Origin: Sporocytophaga myxococcoides DSM 11118
GTDB taxonomy: Bacteria > Bacteroidota > Bacteroidia > Cytophagales > Cytophagaceae
Length of the DNA stretch: 64,000 nt
Assembly: GCF_000426725.1 (NCBI RefSeq)
Contig: NZ_AUFX01000004.1
Coordinates: 1-64,000 of the forward strand
Direction: 5' to 3'
This document shows, piece after piece, positions 18,115 to 27,125 of this stretch. Each line of letters begins with the position of its first letter. Within the stretch, counting starts at the first letter, position 1. A program made the translations under genes and the position numbers. The notes below the pieces were generated by a model, which worked only from the letters and a program-made list of their open reading frames with translations, did no database searches and was not told the origin of the DNA.

Positions 18115-18726
18115 ATGAAAGTAGAACTTGTATTTTCATTTTTATGCTTTTTTATATTTAAAGCGAATGCACAGAACAGAATTAAAGAGTATAATAATAT
18201 AGGCTAGTATTCTTATTTTGGCGATCACCTTTAATAAAAAATTTGGCTTGCATACAGAATACCAATGGAGAAGAATGCATTTTATCACTACCTGGCAACA
18301 ATTCCTTGCAAGGGCAAGCCTCACCTATAATATTACCAATCGACTTTCTGCTGCATTAGGATATGTTTTTGTAGAGACTTATCCATATGGTGATCACCCA
18401 TCTACTAAAGAACCTTATCCTGAAAACAGGATCTATGGAGATCTGAAGTTAAAAATTCATATTGGAAATTTGAATTTGAAAATCGAATAAGACTAAAACA
18501 AAGATTCGTTACTCAGTTTACTGATAGCACCCATCATAAAATTATCGGATGGGATTATAAAAAAAGGTCAGATATCAGTTGAAATTTGACTTTGCATTTA
18601 AAGGAACATACAGTAGATGCAAATGAATCATATCTGAATGCTTATGATGAAATTTTTATACGCTTTGGTGATAATACAGGAAAGAACTTCTTTGATCAAA
18701 ATAGGCTATTCATCGGAGAGGGCTAA
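18115..18726 (+). pseudogene. broken DUF2490-like outer-membrane protein gene
   Basis: An ATG at 18115 opens a signal peptide (MKVELVFSFLCFFIF..NAQ) and continues to a TAG at 18205, probably a former TGG. The reading then moves by one frame to FNKKFGLHTEYQWRRMHF and GYVFVETYPYGDHP (18218-18490), and again to FENRIRLKQRFVTQFTD. The pattern resembles DUF2490 family beta-barrel proteins of unknown function. At least one nonsense change and two frameshifts inactivate it. The upstream stretch 17882-18114 shows no gene. Confidence 0.6.
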
Positions 18727-18884
18727 GAGAATGCCCTCCAAAAAGTTGATTTTTGTTTATTCATAAAATGGAGGACTTATGCATTAATTTAGGTAAAATG
18801 TTTAATGTTTTTCTTTCGAAAACATTTGGCCTATAAAAATGTTGGATCAATAAACGCCCGTTTTTTTTTAGATAAATCCTATAT

Positions 18885-20027
18885 ATGATGTTCCTATACT
18901 GGAGAAATGTTTTTATAAAAAGAGGATACTATTCACCTTATAATCTTTTATTAATTCTTCTATTTTTTCACGCATGCAAGCCCGAAAGATCAGATACCGA
19001 AATGATTGAATCAACTTTTGATCTCTCACAAAAAAAATCCTGTTGTGAAAAAAAGGCATCTCGATTTGATACTACTAATAGCGACAGTACTAAAGGCATG
19101 ATATGGGTTCCTGGGGGAGAGTTTACCATGGGAACCAATGATCCACAATCATATGCAACAGAAAGGCCGGCACACAAAGTAAAAGTAGACGGATTCTGGA
19201 TAGATGAAACAGAAGTTACTAATTTACAATTTAAAGAATTCGTAGATGCCACAGGTTATATAACTGTGGCAGAGAAAAAGCCGGTATGGGAAGAGTTGCA
19301 AAAACAATTGCCCCCGGGTACGCCTAAACCAAGCGATGATAAACTAGTGGCAGCATCATTGGTATTCAGCCCTCCAAGTTATAGTATCTCAACATCAGAT
19401 TATTCACAGTGGTGGAAATGGTTACCTGGCGCCAATTGGAAGCACCCGGAGGGGCCTGAGAGTAATTTAGAAGGGCGGTGGGATCATCCTGTTGTACATA
19501 TTGCATTTGAAGATGCCAATGCTTATGCAAAATGGGCGGGCAAGCGATTACCTACCGAAGCTGAGTGGGAGTTTGCTGCAAGAGGAGGAAATAATAATAA
19601 CGCCAGATATGCATGGGGAGCAGTGCTAAGGCCTAATGGTATTTTTATGGCAAATACTTTTCAAGGGAAATTCCCTCATAATAACACCAAAGAAGATGGC
19701 TTCTCTTCAACTGCGCCTGTAAAAAGCTTTTGTCCTAATCAATTGGGGGTGTATGATATGATAGGCAATGTTTGGGAACTTACATCCAACTGGTTTGATC
19801 TTTATGAATATAAGAATATAGATCAAAACCTTGTACTTATAAACCCTAAAGGTCCTTCAAAGTCAAATGATCCTGAAGAACCATACTCTATTAAACTCGT
19901 CACTAAAGGTGGGTCATTTCTGTGTGCAGAGAACTTTTGTATCAATTACAGGCCAAGCGCGAGGCAAGGGACAGCATATGATTCAGGAGCTTCCCATGTA
20001 GGTTTTCGTTGTGTGAAAAGTGAGTGA
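18885..20027 (+). CDS. formylglycine-generating enzyme (SUMF1/FGE family), probable lipoprotein
   Basis: A 380-residue protein with an N-terminal hydrophobic segment ending in FFHAC31, a lipobox-like site, so it is probably exported and lipid-anchored. The FGE domain spans about 70-378: GMIWVPGGEFTMGTND, TEVTNLQFKEFVDATGY, RLPTEAEWEFAARGG, GNVWELTSNWF, KGGSFLCAENFC and GFRC. The two catalytic cysteines match Cys347 and Cys352 (C-x4-C, as in human FGE C336/C341), so it should truly convert sulfatase Cys to formylglycine rather than be an inactive homologue. The nearby sulfatase is the likely client. Confidence 0.9.
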   Translation: MMFLYWRNVFIKRGYYSPYNLLLILLFFHACKPERSDTEMIESTFDLSQKKSCCEKKASRFDTTNSDSTKGMIWVPGGEFTMGTNDPQSYATERPAHKVKVDGFWIDETEVTNLQFKEFVDATGYITVAEKKPVWEELQKQLPPGTPKPSDDKLVAASLVFSPPSYSISTSDYSQWWKWLPGANWKHPEGPESNLEGRWDHPVVHIAFEDANAYAKWAGKRLPTEAEWEFAARGGNNNNARYAWGAVLRPNGIFMANTFQGKFPHNNTKEDGFSSTAPVKSFCPNQLGVYDMIGNVWELTSNWFDLYEYKNIDQNLVLINPKGPSKSNDPEEPYSIKLVTKGGSFLCAENFCINYRPSARQGTAYDSGASHVGFRCVKSE

Positions 20028-20067
20028 TAAATATATAAACGTATTCTTTACTAGTAAAATATCATCA

Positions 20068-21111
20068 ATGATCAATAGGAATTTAATTTTGCAAATTGTG
20101 CTCATCAGCTCGTTACTGATCGGATGTAATAATGATGCAAAAGAAGAGGGAACAGCACAAGACTCCACACCTCCTGCTACTGCGCAGCAACCAATTAATG
20201 CATCTGATCCACTCCCTTCATGGGCAGATGGCAAAATAAAAGATTCAATTATAAACTTCGTTAAGCTAGTAACCAAAGAAGGACCGTCTTTTGTAAAAGA
20301 GGAAGATCGTATTACCGTATTTGATAATGATGGTACGCTATGGGTAGAGCAACCAATGTATTCTCAGGTAGTGTTTGCAATAAATAAGGTTGCACTCGAC
20401 CACCCTGAATGGAAAAATAAAGAACCATTCAAATCTCTTCTGGCGGGCAATATGGAAGTTCTGGATAAAGGGGGAGAATTGGCAGTTATGGAATTAATCA
20501 TGGACACACATGCGGGAATGAACACTGAAGAGTTTGAACAAGAAGTGCTTGCCTGGGTCGCTAAGGCAAAGCATCCACGTTTTAATAAGCCATATACCGA
20601 GTGTGTTTATCAGCCTATGCTTGAATTAATGACTTATTTAAGAGCAAATGGATTTAAAACCTTTATAGCATCAGGTGGGGGAATAGAGTTTATGCGTCCC
20701 TGGACTCAGCGAGTATATGGTGTTTCACCGGAACAGGTAATTGGGAGCAGCATCAAGGCTAAGTACCAAGTAAAAGATGGAAAGCCAGAACTTTTCCGTC
20801 AACGCAAAATAGATTTCATTGATGATAAGGCGGGCAAGCCAGAAGGAATTCACTCACATATAGGAAAGAGACCAATTGCAGCTTTCGGTAATTCTGATGG
20901 AGATTTTCAAATGCTCGAATGGACTACAAAAGGAAAGGGACCTACATTGGGTCTGATAGTGCATCATGATGATGCAGAACGGGAATGGGCGTATGACCGT
21001 AAGTCGCCCGTTGGTAAATTAGATCAGGCACTAGATGCAGCTCCAAAGAATGGTTGGTTAGTTGTAAGCATGAAAGAAAATTGGAAGAAAATATTTTCCT
21101 GGGATAAATAA
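20068..21111 (+). CDS. HAD superfamily phosphatase, lipoprotein
   Basis: A protein of about 347 residues starting MINRNLILQ, with lipobox LLIGC. An earlier GTG at 20020 overlaps the FGE gene, but the lipoprotein signal fits the ATG at 20068. HAD motif I is VFDNDGTLW (the Asp nucleophile and the acid two residues on). Motif II lies in FIASGGG, and motif III/IV near AFGNSDGDFQMLEW. It resembles secreted haloacid dehalogenase-like hydrolases found beside sulfatases in Bacteroidota; the substrate is unknown. It begins 41 bases after the FGE stop and is probably co-transcribed. Confidence 0.85.
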   Translation: MINRNLILQIVLISSLLIGCNNDAKEEGTAQDSTPPATAQQPINASDPLPSWADGKIKDSIINFVKLVTKEGPSFVKEEDRITVFDNDGTLWVEQPMYSQVVFAINKVALDHPEWKNKEPFKSLLAGNMEVLDKGGELAVMELIMDTHAGMNTEEFEQEVLAWVAKAKHPRFNKPYTECVYQPMLELMTYLRANGFKTFIASGGGIEFMRPWTQRVYGVSPEQVIGSSIKAKYQVKDGKPELFRQRKIDFIDDKAGKPEGIHSHIGKRPIAAFGNSDGDFQMLEWTTKGKGPTLGLIVHHDDAEREWAYDRKSPVGKLDQALDAAPKNGWLVVSMKENWKKIFSWDK

Positions 21112-21392
21112 AATTAAATTTTATAGGAAAGTGGTGGTGCTTAGGAAATTTTGTAATAATCTACCAATTAGCAAAGTGACACTATTCTGTCCTAAGTATA
21201 CTAAAGATTTGAATCTAAGAGGAAAATTTTAACAATAACAGGTACACTCTGTGTAGCACTGTGTAATTCATTATTTTCTCACTAACTGCACTGAGAATTA
21301 ACATAGCAAACATATATAGTACAAAGTAGGGTTAATTACCGCAGGTAAAATAGAATCTTTGTCATATGCCTTATTGGCAGCAAATCCTGAGG

Positions 21393-21499
21393 ATAAAAGT
21401 TCGATAATTTCCTAATTGGCCCCACACAAACAAAAGACAACTTCACAAGAGTTGTCTTTTTTGTTTTAGATAACTTTAAGAATCGATTTTGAAGTGCTG
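21393..21499. repeat. 107-bp direct repeat, copy A
   Basis: It matches 23728-23834 at 103 of 107 positions with no gaps. It contains a tRNA-3'-end-like stretch ending in GGCCCCACA and a terminator hairpin (GACAACT/AGTTGTC with T-run). The 21112-21392 stretch before it shows no gene. Confidence 0.9.
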
Positions 21500-21506
21500 A
21501 TTCTGC

Positions 21507-21556
21507 CCCTCCCGACTTAAAGTCGGGGGGCACTGGTTCGAACCTAGTAGCTCCCA
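21507..21556 (+). pseudogene. tRNA fragment (3' half)
   Basis: This keeps an anticodon-arm-like hairpin (CCCGAC/GTCGGG), a T-arm (GGTTCGAACC) and the 3' acceptor strand AGCTCCCA, as in tRNA-Val, but has no matching 5' half. It is followed by a terminator-like hairpin (AAAGAGATG/CATCTCTTT). Confidence 0.75.
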
Positions 21557-21602
21557 CACATATAAAAAGAGATGTAGTAAAAACTGCATCTCTTTTTGCT
21601 TT

Positions 21603-21673
21603 TAGCTCAATTGGCTTAGAACATCCTGACATAAAAGTCGGGAGAATCACTGGTTCGGACCCAGTAACTCCCA
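21603..21673 (+). pseudogene. degenerate tRNA copy
   Basis: It has a D-arm (TAGCTCAATTGGCTTAGAACA), an anticodon-arm hairpin around ACATAAAAGT, a T-arm with GGTTCGGACCC and the 3' strand AACTCCCA. The 5' acceptor strand is missing: the sequence runs from the preceding T-rich terminator straight into the D-arm. The anticodon loop is one base short. It is not expected to be functional. Confidence 0.75.
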
Positions 21674-21952
21674 CAAGATTATCAAACAGTTAACTTCATC
21701 AGACGATGAGGTTTTCTTGTTTTTGCCCTTTTGAGTTCTTTAGATACGTGTAAAAAAACACGCACATCTTTCACAACTAACTCCAAATCAATAATTCACT
21801 GACTGTATCGGACGTTTCGGCTATTAACGGATCAAAGGGAGATGAAAATTCAGAAGCAAAAAAGGTTTTGTATAGCAACAGGAATGTGAAGATGCTTAGT
21901 AATACATCCTGATTCATTATAATGCAAAATTAGTTATTGTTGAATATGGTGT

Positions 21953-21989
21953 AAAAAGAAAAGCCAAGCTAAAACTGACTTTTCTTTTT
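21953..21989 (-). terminator. terminator after the metalloprotease gene
   Basis: AAAAAGAAAAG (21953-21963) pairs with CTTTTCTTTTT (21979-21989), just past the stop of the leftward gene at 21997. Confidence 0.65.
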
Positions 21990-21996
21990 GTTAAAA

Positions 21997-23190
21997 TTAT
22001 AGTTCATGTGGAAGGAGGTAGAAGGAAACTCCTTCATAGACGTAGCCAGAAGGATTTTCATTACCGTTCCTTGAGGGATAATGATCTATCCCATTGAAAT
22101 ATCTATGTAGAGGTACAAAATTTGCTTCACCACTATTGGGATATGCGTATCCAATAACACCACGGTCCTCGAATGGATACTTATATTCAGATTTGTATAT
22201 GGTATAAAGATGATCACCGGTCTGGGTGTTATATAAGTGGTGAATTCCCATTGTATTTGGAACGGGATATTTATATATTTTACCAATAGGCCCTTCTAGG
22301 TACTGACCATTATATTCCTGATTACTATATGAGATATAGTGTCTTCCATTGATAAAATACCTATATAGGATTTGTAGCTGATCGCTTACAACACTAGGAG
22401 TGGTGGCTGCGCCAGGCTTTAAGTACAAAGCTTCTGCAGCTCTTCTGTCTCCGTTTGTAAAACCTTCCCATGGCTGACTGTACTGGTGCATTACAGACTT
22501 TGGATCAAATCCTGCCAAAGGAGTATTGGGGATCTGTGAACCGCTTGAAGCATTATATTGCTGGTTTGAGTGAAGAAAGCCAATTGAATGCCCAAGTTCA
22601 TGAGTTGCGGTATACAATAAATTGGCTGACCCTAAATATAGATAATAGTTATTTACAATCAATGAGCTCCCCGGCCTTGTGTCAGTGGCTGAATACTGTT
22701 GAGGCATTGATGCACTGGCTACATCCGTGATGTTGCCATTATTGATTTCAGATACTATGATATTTGCAGTGGAGGAAGTAGTAACTTCTGAGAAATGGAT
22801 TTTGGTATTTGTTAAAGTATTCCAATTGTTTATTGCCCCTCTCACAGCAGTTTGCCAGGATGGATTAATAGTGGAAGGAATAAAAACTTTTACATTGCCA
22901 ATGTACGTATCAGATACAATCCATTTGTATTTTGTCTGGTTTAGCCTAAGCTGAAGACCTTCTCCACTTTGTTCTTTTAGAGATTTAAGTTCTTTTTTAG
23001 TAAATATAATATCTCCCTCTACTAAATAGTGGTCGTCCTGTTCAACTGCCTTATTTGGGTCAAATCCTAAGGAGGAAATGATATCTCTATAGGTTGTATT
23101 TTCTTCAGGAGGTCTAACATCATCTTTGTTTTTTTTACAGGCAGTAGCCAGTACAGTCAGCATAAAAATTCCAATAAAAATTTTTTTCAT
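21997..23190 (-). CDS. zinc metalloprotease lipoprotein (M57-like) with C-terminal DUF5648-type repeats
   Basis: About 397 residues. The start is set at the ATG giving MKKIFIGIFMLTVLATACKK, a clear lipoprotein signal with lipobox ATAC; a longer frame begins at 23259. The protease core has the extended zinc motif HELGHSIGFLH followed by a Met-turn-like SVMHQY, as in metzincins of the M57/M12 kind. The C-terminal third contains three aromatic repeats (LYRYFINGRHYIS, HHLYNTQTGDHLYT, LHRYFNGIDHYPS), the DUF5648-type pattern that may bind glycans or substrate. It is isolated between tRNA relics, with its own terminator. Confidence 0.85.
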   Translation of the reverse strand: MKKIFIGIFMLTVLATACKKNKDDVRPPEENTTYRDIISSLGFDPNKAVEQDDHYLVEGDIIFTKKELKSLKEQSGEGLQLRLNQTKYKWIVSDTYIGNVKVFIPSTINPSWQTAVRGAINNWNTLTNTKIHFSEVTTSSTANIIVSEINNGNITDVASASMPQQYSATDTRPGSSLIVNNYYLYLGSANLLYTATHELGHSIGFLHSNQQYNASSGSQIPNTPLAGFDPKSVMHQYSQPWEGFTNGDRRAAEALYLKPGAATTPSVVSDQLQILYRYFINGRHYISYSNQEYNGQYLEGPIGKIYKYPVPNTMGIHHLYNTQTGDHLYTIYKSEYKYPFEDRGVIGYAYPNSGEANFVPLHRYFNGIDHYPSRNGNENPSGYVYEGVSFYLLPHEL

Positions 23191-23727
23191 GATTAAATAT
23201 TTAAAGTTAAAATTAATTCCCATTATGAAGTATAGTATGAAATCAGAATTAAGACGCACTAATTACAATTTGTTACATGCTTTGTCTTCAGAAAAAATTG
23301 ACAAATGCTATTCATCCAGGCTCTGATATTTGTTTTATCGCTGATTCAATTTGCAAAAAGTATTTTCAGGGCTTGTTATTGAAATATTCTATAAGTTCCG
23401 CTATTGTGATCAATTTCAGGCTAATATCAATTATTGAGAATTAATTTTTGCACTTCTAAAGCTGATTGAAAAACTAGAAAAACGAAAGGGAGAATTTTAT
23501 CATACCTATCAACATTTATACAGATAAGGCCAATCAATAAAACTAAATATATTCAAAGAATTACTTCAATATAAATCAAGGTGAAATACTTTTCCATTTA
23601 GGATTATATGAAATACCAATGATAATAGGTAAATGCAATTACTCCATTAAAAATCAAAGATCATTTTATATTAAAACAATCATTGATTTAATATTTTCTT
23701 TTTGTCTCATTCCAATAAGTCTTGAAC

Positions 23728-23834
23728 ATAAAAGTTCGACAATTTCCTAATTGGCCCCACACAAACAAAAGACAACTTCATAAGAATTGTCTTTTTTGTT
23801 TTAGATAACTTTAAGAATCGATTTTAAAGTGCTG
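23728..23834. repeat. 107-bp direct repeat, copy B
   Basis: Second copy of the block at 21393-21499, differing at four positions. After it, this copy passes directly into a T-arm fragment (23831-23855). Relative to copy A, the segment between two CTG/CTGG sequences is deleted. No gene is seen in 23191-23727. Confidence 0.9.
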
Positions 23835-23855
23835 GTTCGAACCCAATAGCTCCCA
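23831..23855 (+). pseudogene. tRNA T-arm and 3' end fragment
   Basis: CTGGTTCGAACCCAATAGC followed by TCCCA is the last part of a tRNA-Val-like gene. A hairpin with T-run (AGAAAAAGTTAG and its partner near 23880) follows, as a terminator would. Confidence 0.7.
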
Positions 23856-23954
23856 CATATAGAAAAAGTTAGTCACTTTACTAGCTTTTTCTATTTTTCC
23901 CTCCTCTAAAACCCTTTCTACTCTGTATTTATTCAAGAAGAATTTACTTTTGAA

Positions 23955-24236
23955 ATTCGTTAAGCATCATTTTCATGATTATAGCAGATGCCTTCTGGAG
24001 GTACCAAATTTTGAATTTCTTCACTTAAGCAATAACTCTTCCTTTCAAAACAAATCCAATAAGCCAAATATTGATGTTAGTTTTATATATTCTTTATGGT
24101 TTGATAATTCGAAGTCTACTCCTGCCAATTTTACACTGTATTGAATCTTTTCTTCTCTAAGTTTATTAATTATTTTATTGCAAGTTTCTTCAGCTATCTA
24201 ACCCAAAGGCTTTATTTCTTCAATTGGTACAGGCAT
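23955..24236 (-). pseudogene. possible decayed small protein gene
   Basis: On the minus strand, ATG at 24236 opens MPVPIEEIKPLG, a stop, IAEETCNKIINKLREEK and then about 30 further open residues (IQYSVKLAGVDFELSNHKEY..), then more stops. The amphipathic, coding-like character suggests a small gene inactivated by nonsense changes. I do not recognise the family. Confidence 0.35.
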
Positions 24237-24244
24237 ATAAACAT

Positions 24245-24271
24245 CAAAGCCTGGAATATGTCCAGGCTTTG
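24245..24271 (-). terminator. hairpin downstream of the FG-GAP repeat gene
   Basis: CAAAGCCTGGA (24245-24255) pairs perfectly with TCCAGGCTTTG (24261-24271) around a 5-base loop, 69 bases past the stop of the leftward gene. The T-run is weak. Confidence 0.6.
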
Positions 24272-24339
24272 AGACAATGATTGTTTTTTTTAAGTTGACT
24301 TTACCTCGTTTAACTATTTACAAAATAAATAGTTAAATC

Positions 24340-26232
24340 TTACTTTTTGATGATAAAAGATTTAGTTATTGATTTATCACTTCCGTTATTAATTACCAAA
24401 TGATACAAACCGTTTTCAAGATTTGACAGACTTAAGTGTTTTCTTGCAAAAATGTTGTCAGAATGCTCCCTGTATACAAGGACTCCTTGAGTGTTCAGAA
24501 TTGAAATGGTACCTGTAAATAGTGTATTATCTAATCCTTCTAGATCGAACGAACCATCATTAGGGTTTGGATATATCAACACGCTTCCATTCATCTCCTC
24601 AGAAAGGTTGTTTTCCTGATCAACAGATGCAACTCTATAAGTGGTAGTACATGTAAGACTTGGTATGAGTTTAAAAAGTCTGTTAGCTCCTGTATTAATC
24701 CAATAAAATAATAAGTCTGAACCTGCATCCGAGTTAAAGTTTCCTGAGATGATATGACTTGGAAACTCATTGGTAGAACAGGTTTCAACCTTGTTTTTAC
24801 AGTGAGTGAAAGTGCCATCGTTCTGGGAAAGATGAATTCTATTTCTGCCAGTATTCCCCCAATGAAAGTAAAGATCAGATTTTCCATCTGCATTAAAGTC
24901 TGTTGAAAAGGCATGATCTGGGCTTTCATTCGCTGCGGCTTGCGCGATAGGGTTTATATATTCAGTAAAAGAATAAGTTGCGTTTATTACACCATTCGCT
25001 ACCATCAGCTTATTCGTTCCTGTAGATTTCCAGTGGAAGTACAAATCTTTTTTAGTGTCTCCGGCAAAATCACCAATCAATATATTTTCAGGGCTTCCAT
25101 TGATCGAGCTCGAAGAAATAGGGTTGGAATATTGAGCAGTGAAGTTTCCATTACCATTGTTAATCAGGATTCTATTGGTTCCGGTAGACTTCCAGTATAT
25201 GAAAAGATCTTCTTTACTGTTACCTCCAAAGTCTCCTGCTATCACAACATCCGGATAACCATTGATTGCAGCAGCAGGTATTACGGAGTTAGTTTGTATA
25301 AAGGAAGTACCATTACTGGTTTGCAAGTTATTCGCACCTGTTGACCTCCATACAAAAAGAAGGTCAGACTTGGCATCTCCGCTAAAATCTCCTGATAGTA
25401 CAAGATCCGGACTTCCATTGATAGCTACAGGGTTCACTGCAGATGTTGACTGGGAAAATGTACCATTGTCAAGACTTGTAAATAACGTATTTGCCCCTGA
25501 AGACTTCCAGTGAAAGAAAATATCAGTTTTGCCACTCCCTCTGAAATCCCCTGCTATTGCATAGTCAGGATAGTTATTGGAAGATGTTGGATTAATAGCA
25601 GAAGCAGTTGAAGTGAAACTTCCGGAAGCATTGCTAATATGTAGGTTATTAGCACCACTGGCCCTCCAGTGATAAAGAATATCTGTCCCGGAGTCTCCTG
25701 CAAAATCTCCCTTAAGAATGAAACTTGCTTGCTTATTCTGGTCCGGGTTTATGGGACTAAGGGTTTTTGTGAATCCACTACCACCAATTTCGGTCATTTG
25801 GTTCAAAGTTAATGGATCGGAGAAGACGATGGCTGTATAATTCTGATAGTTATATTGACTCATATAAACGAAATGAGCTTTGATTTTATAACTACCAGGT
25901 CCAAAATGAGGATTATTGTAAGGAATTAAGAAATCGGCCTTAACAGAAGTACTACCATAAGTCAGAGTTGGGGCCGGGACTTCAGAGGTAATATCTACAT
26001 TATCTTTTATTAATCTAAATCTTATAGGTGTATCATAAGTATCTTGATAAATAGAGCAAGAGCTCGCACTGGCTTCTCCGTGTATATATATGCCGTTGCT
26101 GCAAATACTAGGAACATTACTCGTATAACCATTAATACTTATGTACCATTGGGTAGGACATTCCTGTCCATGTACTAAATTAGATAGTAATACTGCTGAA
26201 ATTACCAGATAAAAAAAAGAACTGATTTTCAT
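24340..26232 (-). CDS. FG-GAP/VCBS repeat protein with T9SS type A sorting domain
   Basis: A 630-residue secreted protein. The signal peptide ends at LVHGQ (about 22). A short N-terminal region with four cysteines is followed by about eight repeats of roughly 48 residues (160-520), each with a calcium-loop-like GDFNSDAGSDLLFYW pattern, as in FG-GAP/VCBS beta-propellers. The C-terminal 75 residues (IYPNPNDGSFDLEG to SFIIKK) are a type A T9SS sorting domain. It is probably surface-bound or released; the ligand is unknown. The repeats are recognisably related at DNA level. Confidence 0.88.
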   Translation of the reverse strand: MKISSFFYLVISAVLLSNLVHGQECPTQWYISINGYTSNVPSICSNGIYIHGEASASSCSIYQDTYDTPIRFRLIKDNVDITSEVPAPTLTYGSTSVKADFLIPYNNPHFGPGSYKIKAHFVYMSQYNYQNYTAIVFSDPLTLNQMTEIGGSGFTKTLSPINPDQNKQASFILKGDFAGDSGTDILYHWRASGANNLHISNASGSFTSTASAINPTSSNNYPDYAIAGDFRGSGKTDIFFHWKSSGANTLFTSLDNGTFSQSTSAVNPVAINGSPDLVLSGDFSGDAKSDLLFVWRSTGANNLQTSNGTSFIQTNSVIPAAAINGYPDVVIAGDFGGNSKEDLFIYWKSTGTNRILINNGNGNFTAQYSNPISSSSINGSPENILIGDFAGDTKKDLYFHWKSTGTNKLMVANGVINATYSFTEYINPIAQAAANESPDHAFSTDFNADGKSDLYFHWGNTGRNRIHLSQNDGTFTHCKNKVETCSTNEFPSHIISGNFNSDAGSDLLFYWINTGANRLFKLIPSLTCTTTYRVASVDQENNLSEEMNGSVLIYPNPNDGSFDLEGLDNTLFTGTISILNTQGVLVYREHSDNIFARKHLSLSNLENGLYHLVINNGSDKSITKSFIIKK

Positions 26233-27056
26233 AAATTTTTAAGTTTTTGTTGGTAAAAAATTAAACTATTAAGAATACAGCTGTGCACCGCTGAAATTCA
26301 AAACTAAAATAACGACAATAGATTTTCAACAGTAAAATGCTGATAGTAAATTTATTACAAAAATACTGAGGCGAAAAGAGCCCGTTAATTTTATTTACAT
26401 ATTCTTGATTAAGATACGCTTATTCAAGTGGCAGCTTTTAAAAGCTAAGGCTTAATAGGGTCGTTTAATTTCTTCGATAGATTAAATTTTTTTTTTTAGC
26501 AGAAGCAGAACAATCTTGGTGTATTTGAAGGATACTTTGGAAGATCTATATATCTCTCAGAGCAAAACTATTAGTCAATAATTTATATTTTGAGTTTGGC
26601 GACCCTCCATTTAATCAAATTTTCCTACTTTGTCCACAAAGCCATGCTTACATGCCTAGCTTAAAAATTTGAGGTAAATAGGTAGGATGATTAAAAACTA
26701 AAGATCTCTCAAATTGAGAGGTTATTATTGCTGTTGTTCCAGCTTAACTAGTGATACAAAATTAGATAGTAAATCTATGGAAAATTTTACATCACTAGTC
26801 TTTGATCTGCAAAGATTCTAAGCCCAGTGGTTGCATCGTTAATATCAATTAAAGCAAATTAATACATTCCAGCTAAAATTTATTTCTATAGGATTTCACT
26901 TTAAATTCCCAATATATTACTATCGAAAAACCACATTTGAATTTTCTTTTTAGACATCATTTTTAAACAAGTAAAATACGTAAGTTCAATTACTTTCTAA
27001 TTGCCCCACACACAAATGAAAGAGATGTAGTAAATACTTCATCTCTTTTTTGCTTT

Positions 27057-27125
27057 TAGCTCAGCTGGTTCAGAGCATCCCGACATAAAAGTCGGAAGGG
27101 TCACTGGTTCCAAGCCAGTAGCTCC
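27057..27125 (+). pseudogene. degenerate tRNA copy
   Basis: It has a D-arm (TAGCTCAGCTGGTTCAGAGC), an anticodon-arm hairpin around ACATAAAAGT, a T-arm (GGTTCCAAGCC, mispaired) and the 3' strand AGCTCC. As at 21603, the 5' acceptor strand is replaced by the T-rich tail of a preceding terminator hairpin (AAAGAGATG to CATCTCTTT, 27018-27050), so both descend from one defective copy. The 26233-27017 stretch shows no gene. Confidence 0.75.

Noticed and set aside
21603-21673. Functional tRNA gene
   Set aside because: No 5' acceptor strand pairs with the 3' strand, and the anticodon loop is short.
23950-24144. 64-codon plus-strand reading frame
   Set aside because: No recognisable features; the minus strand looks more coding-like, as a decayed gene.
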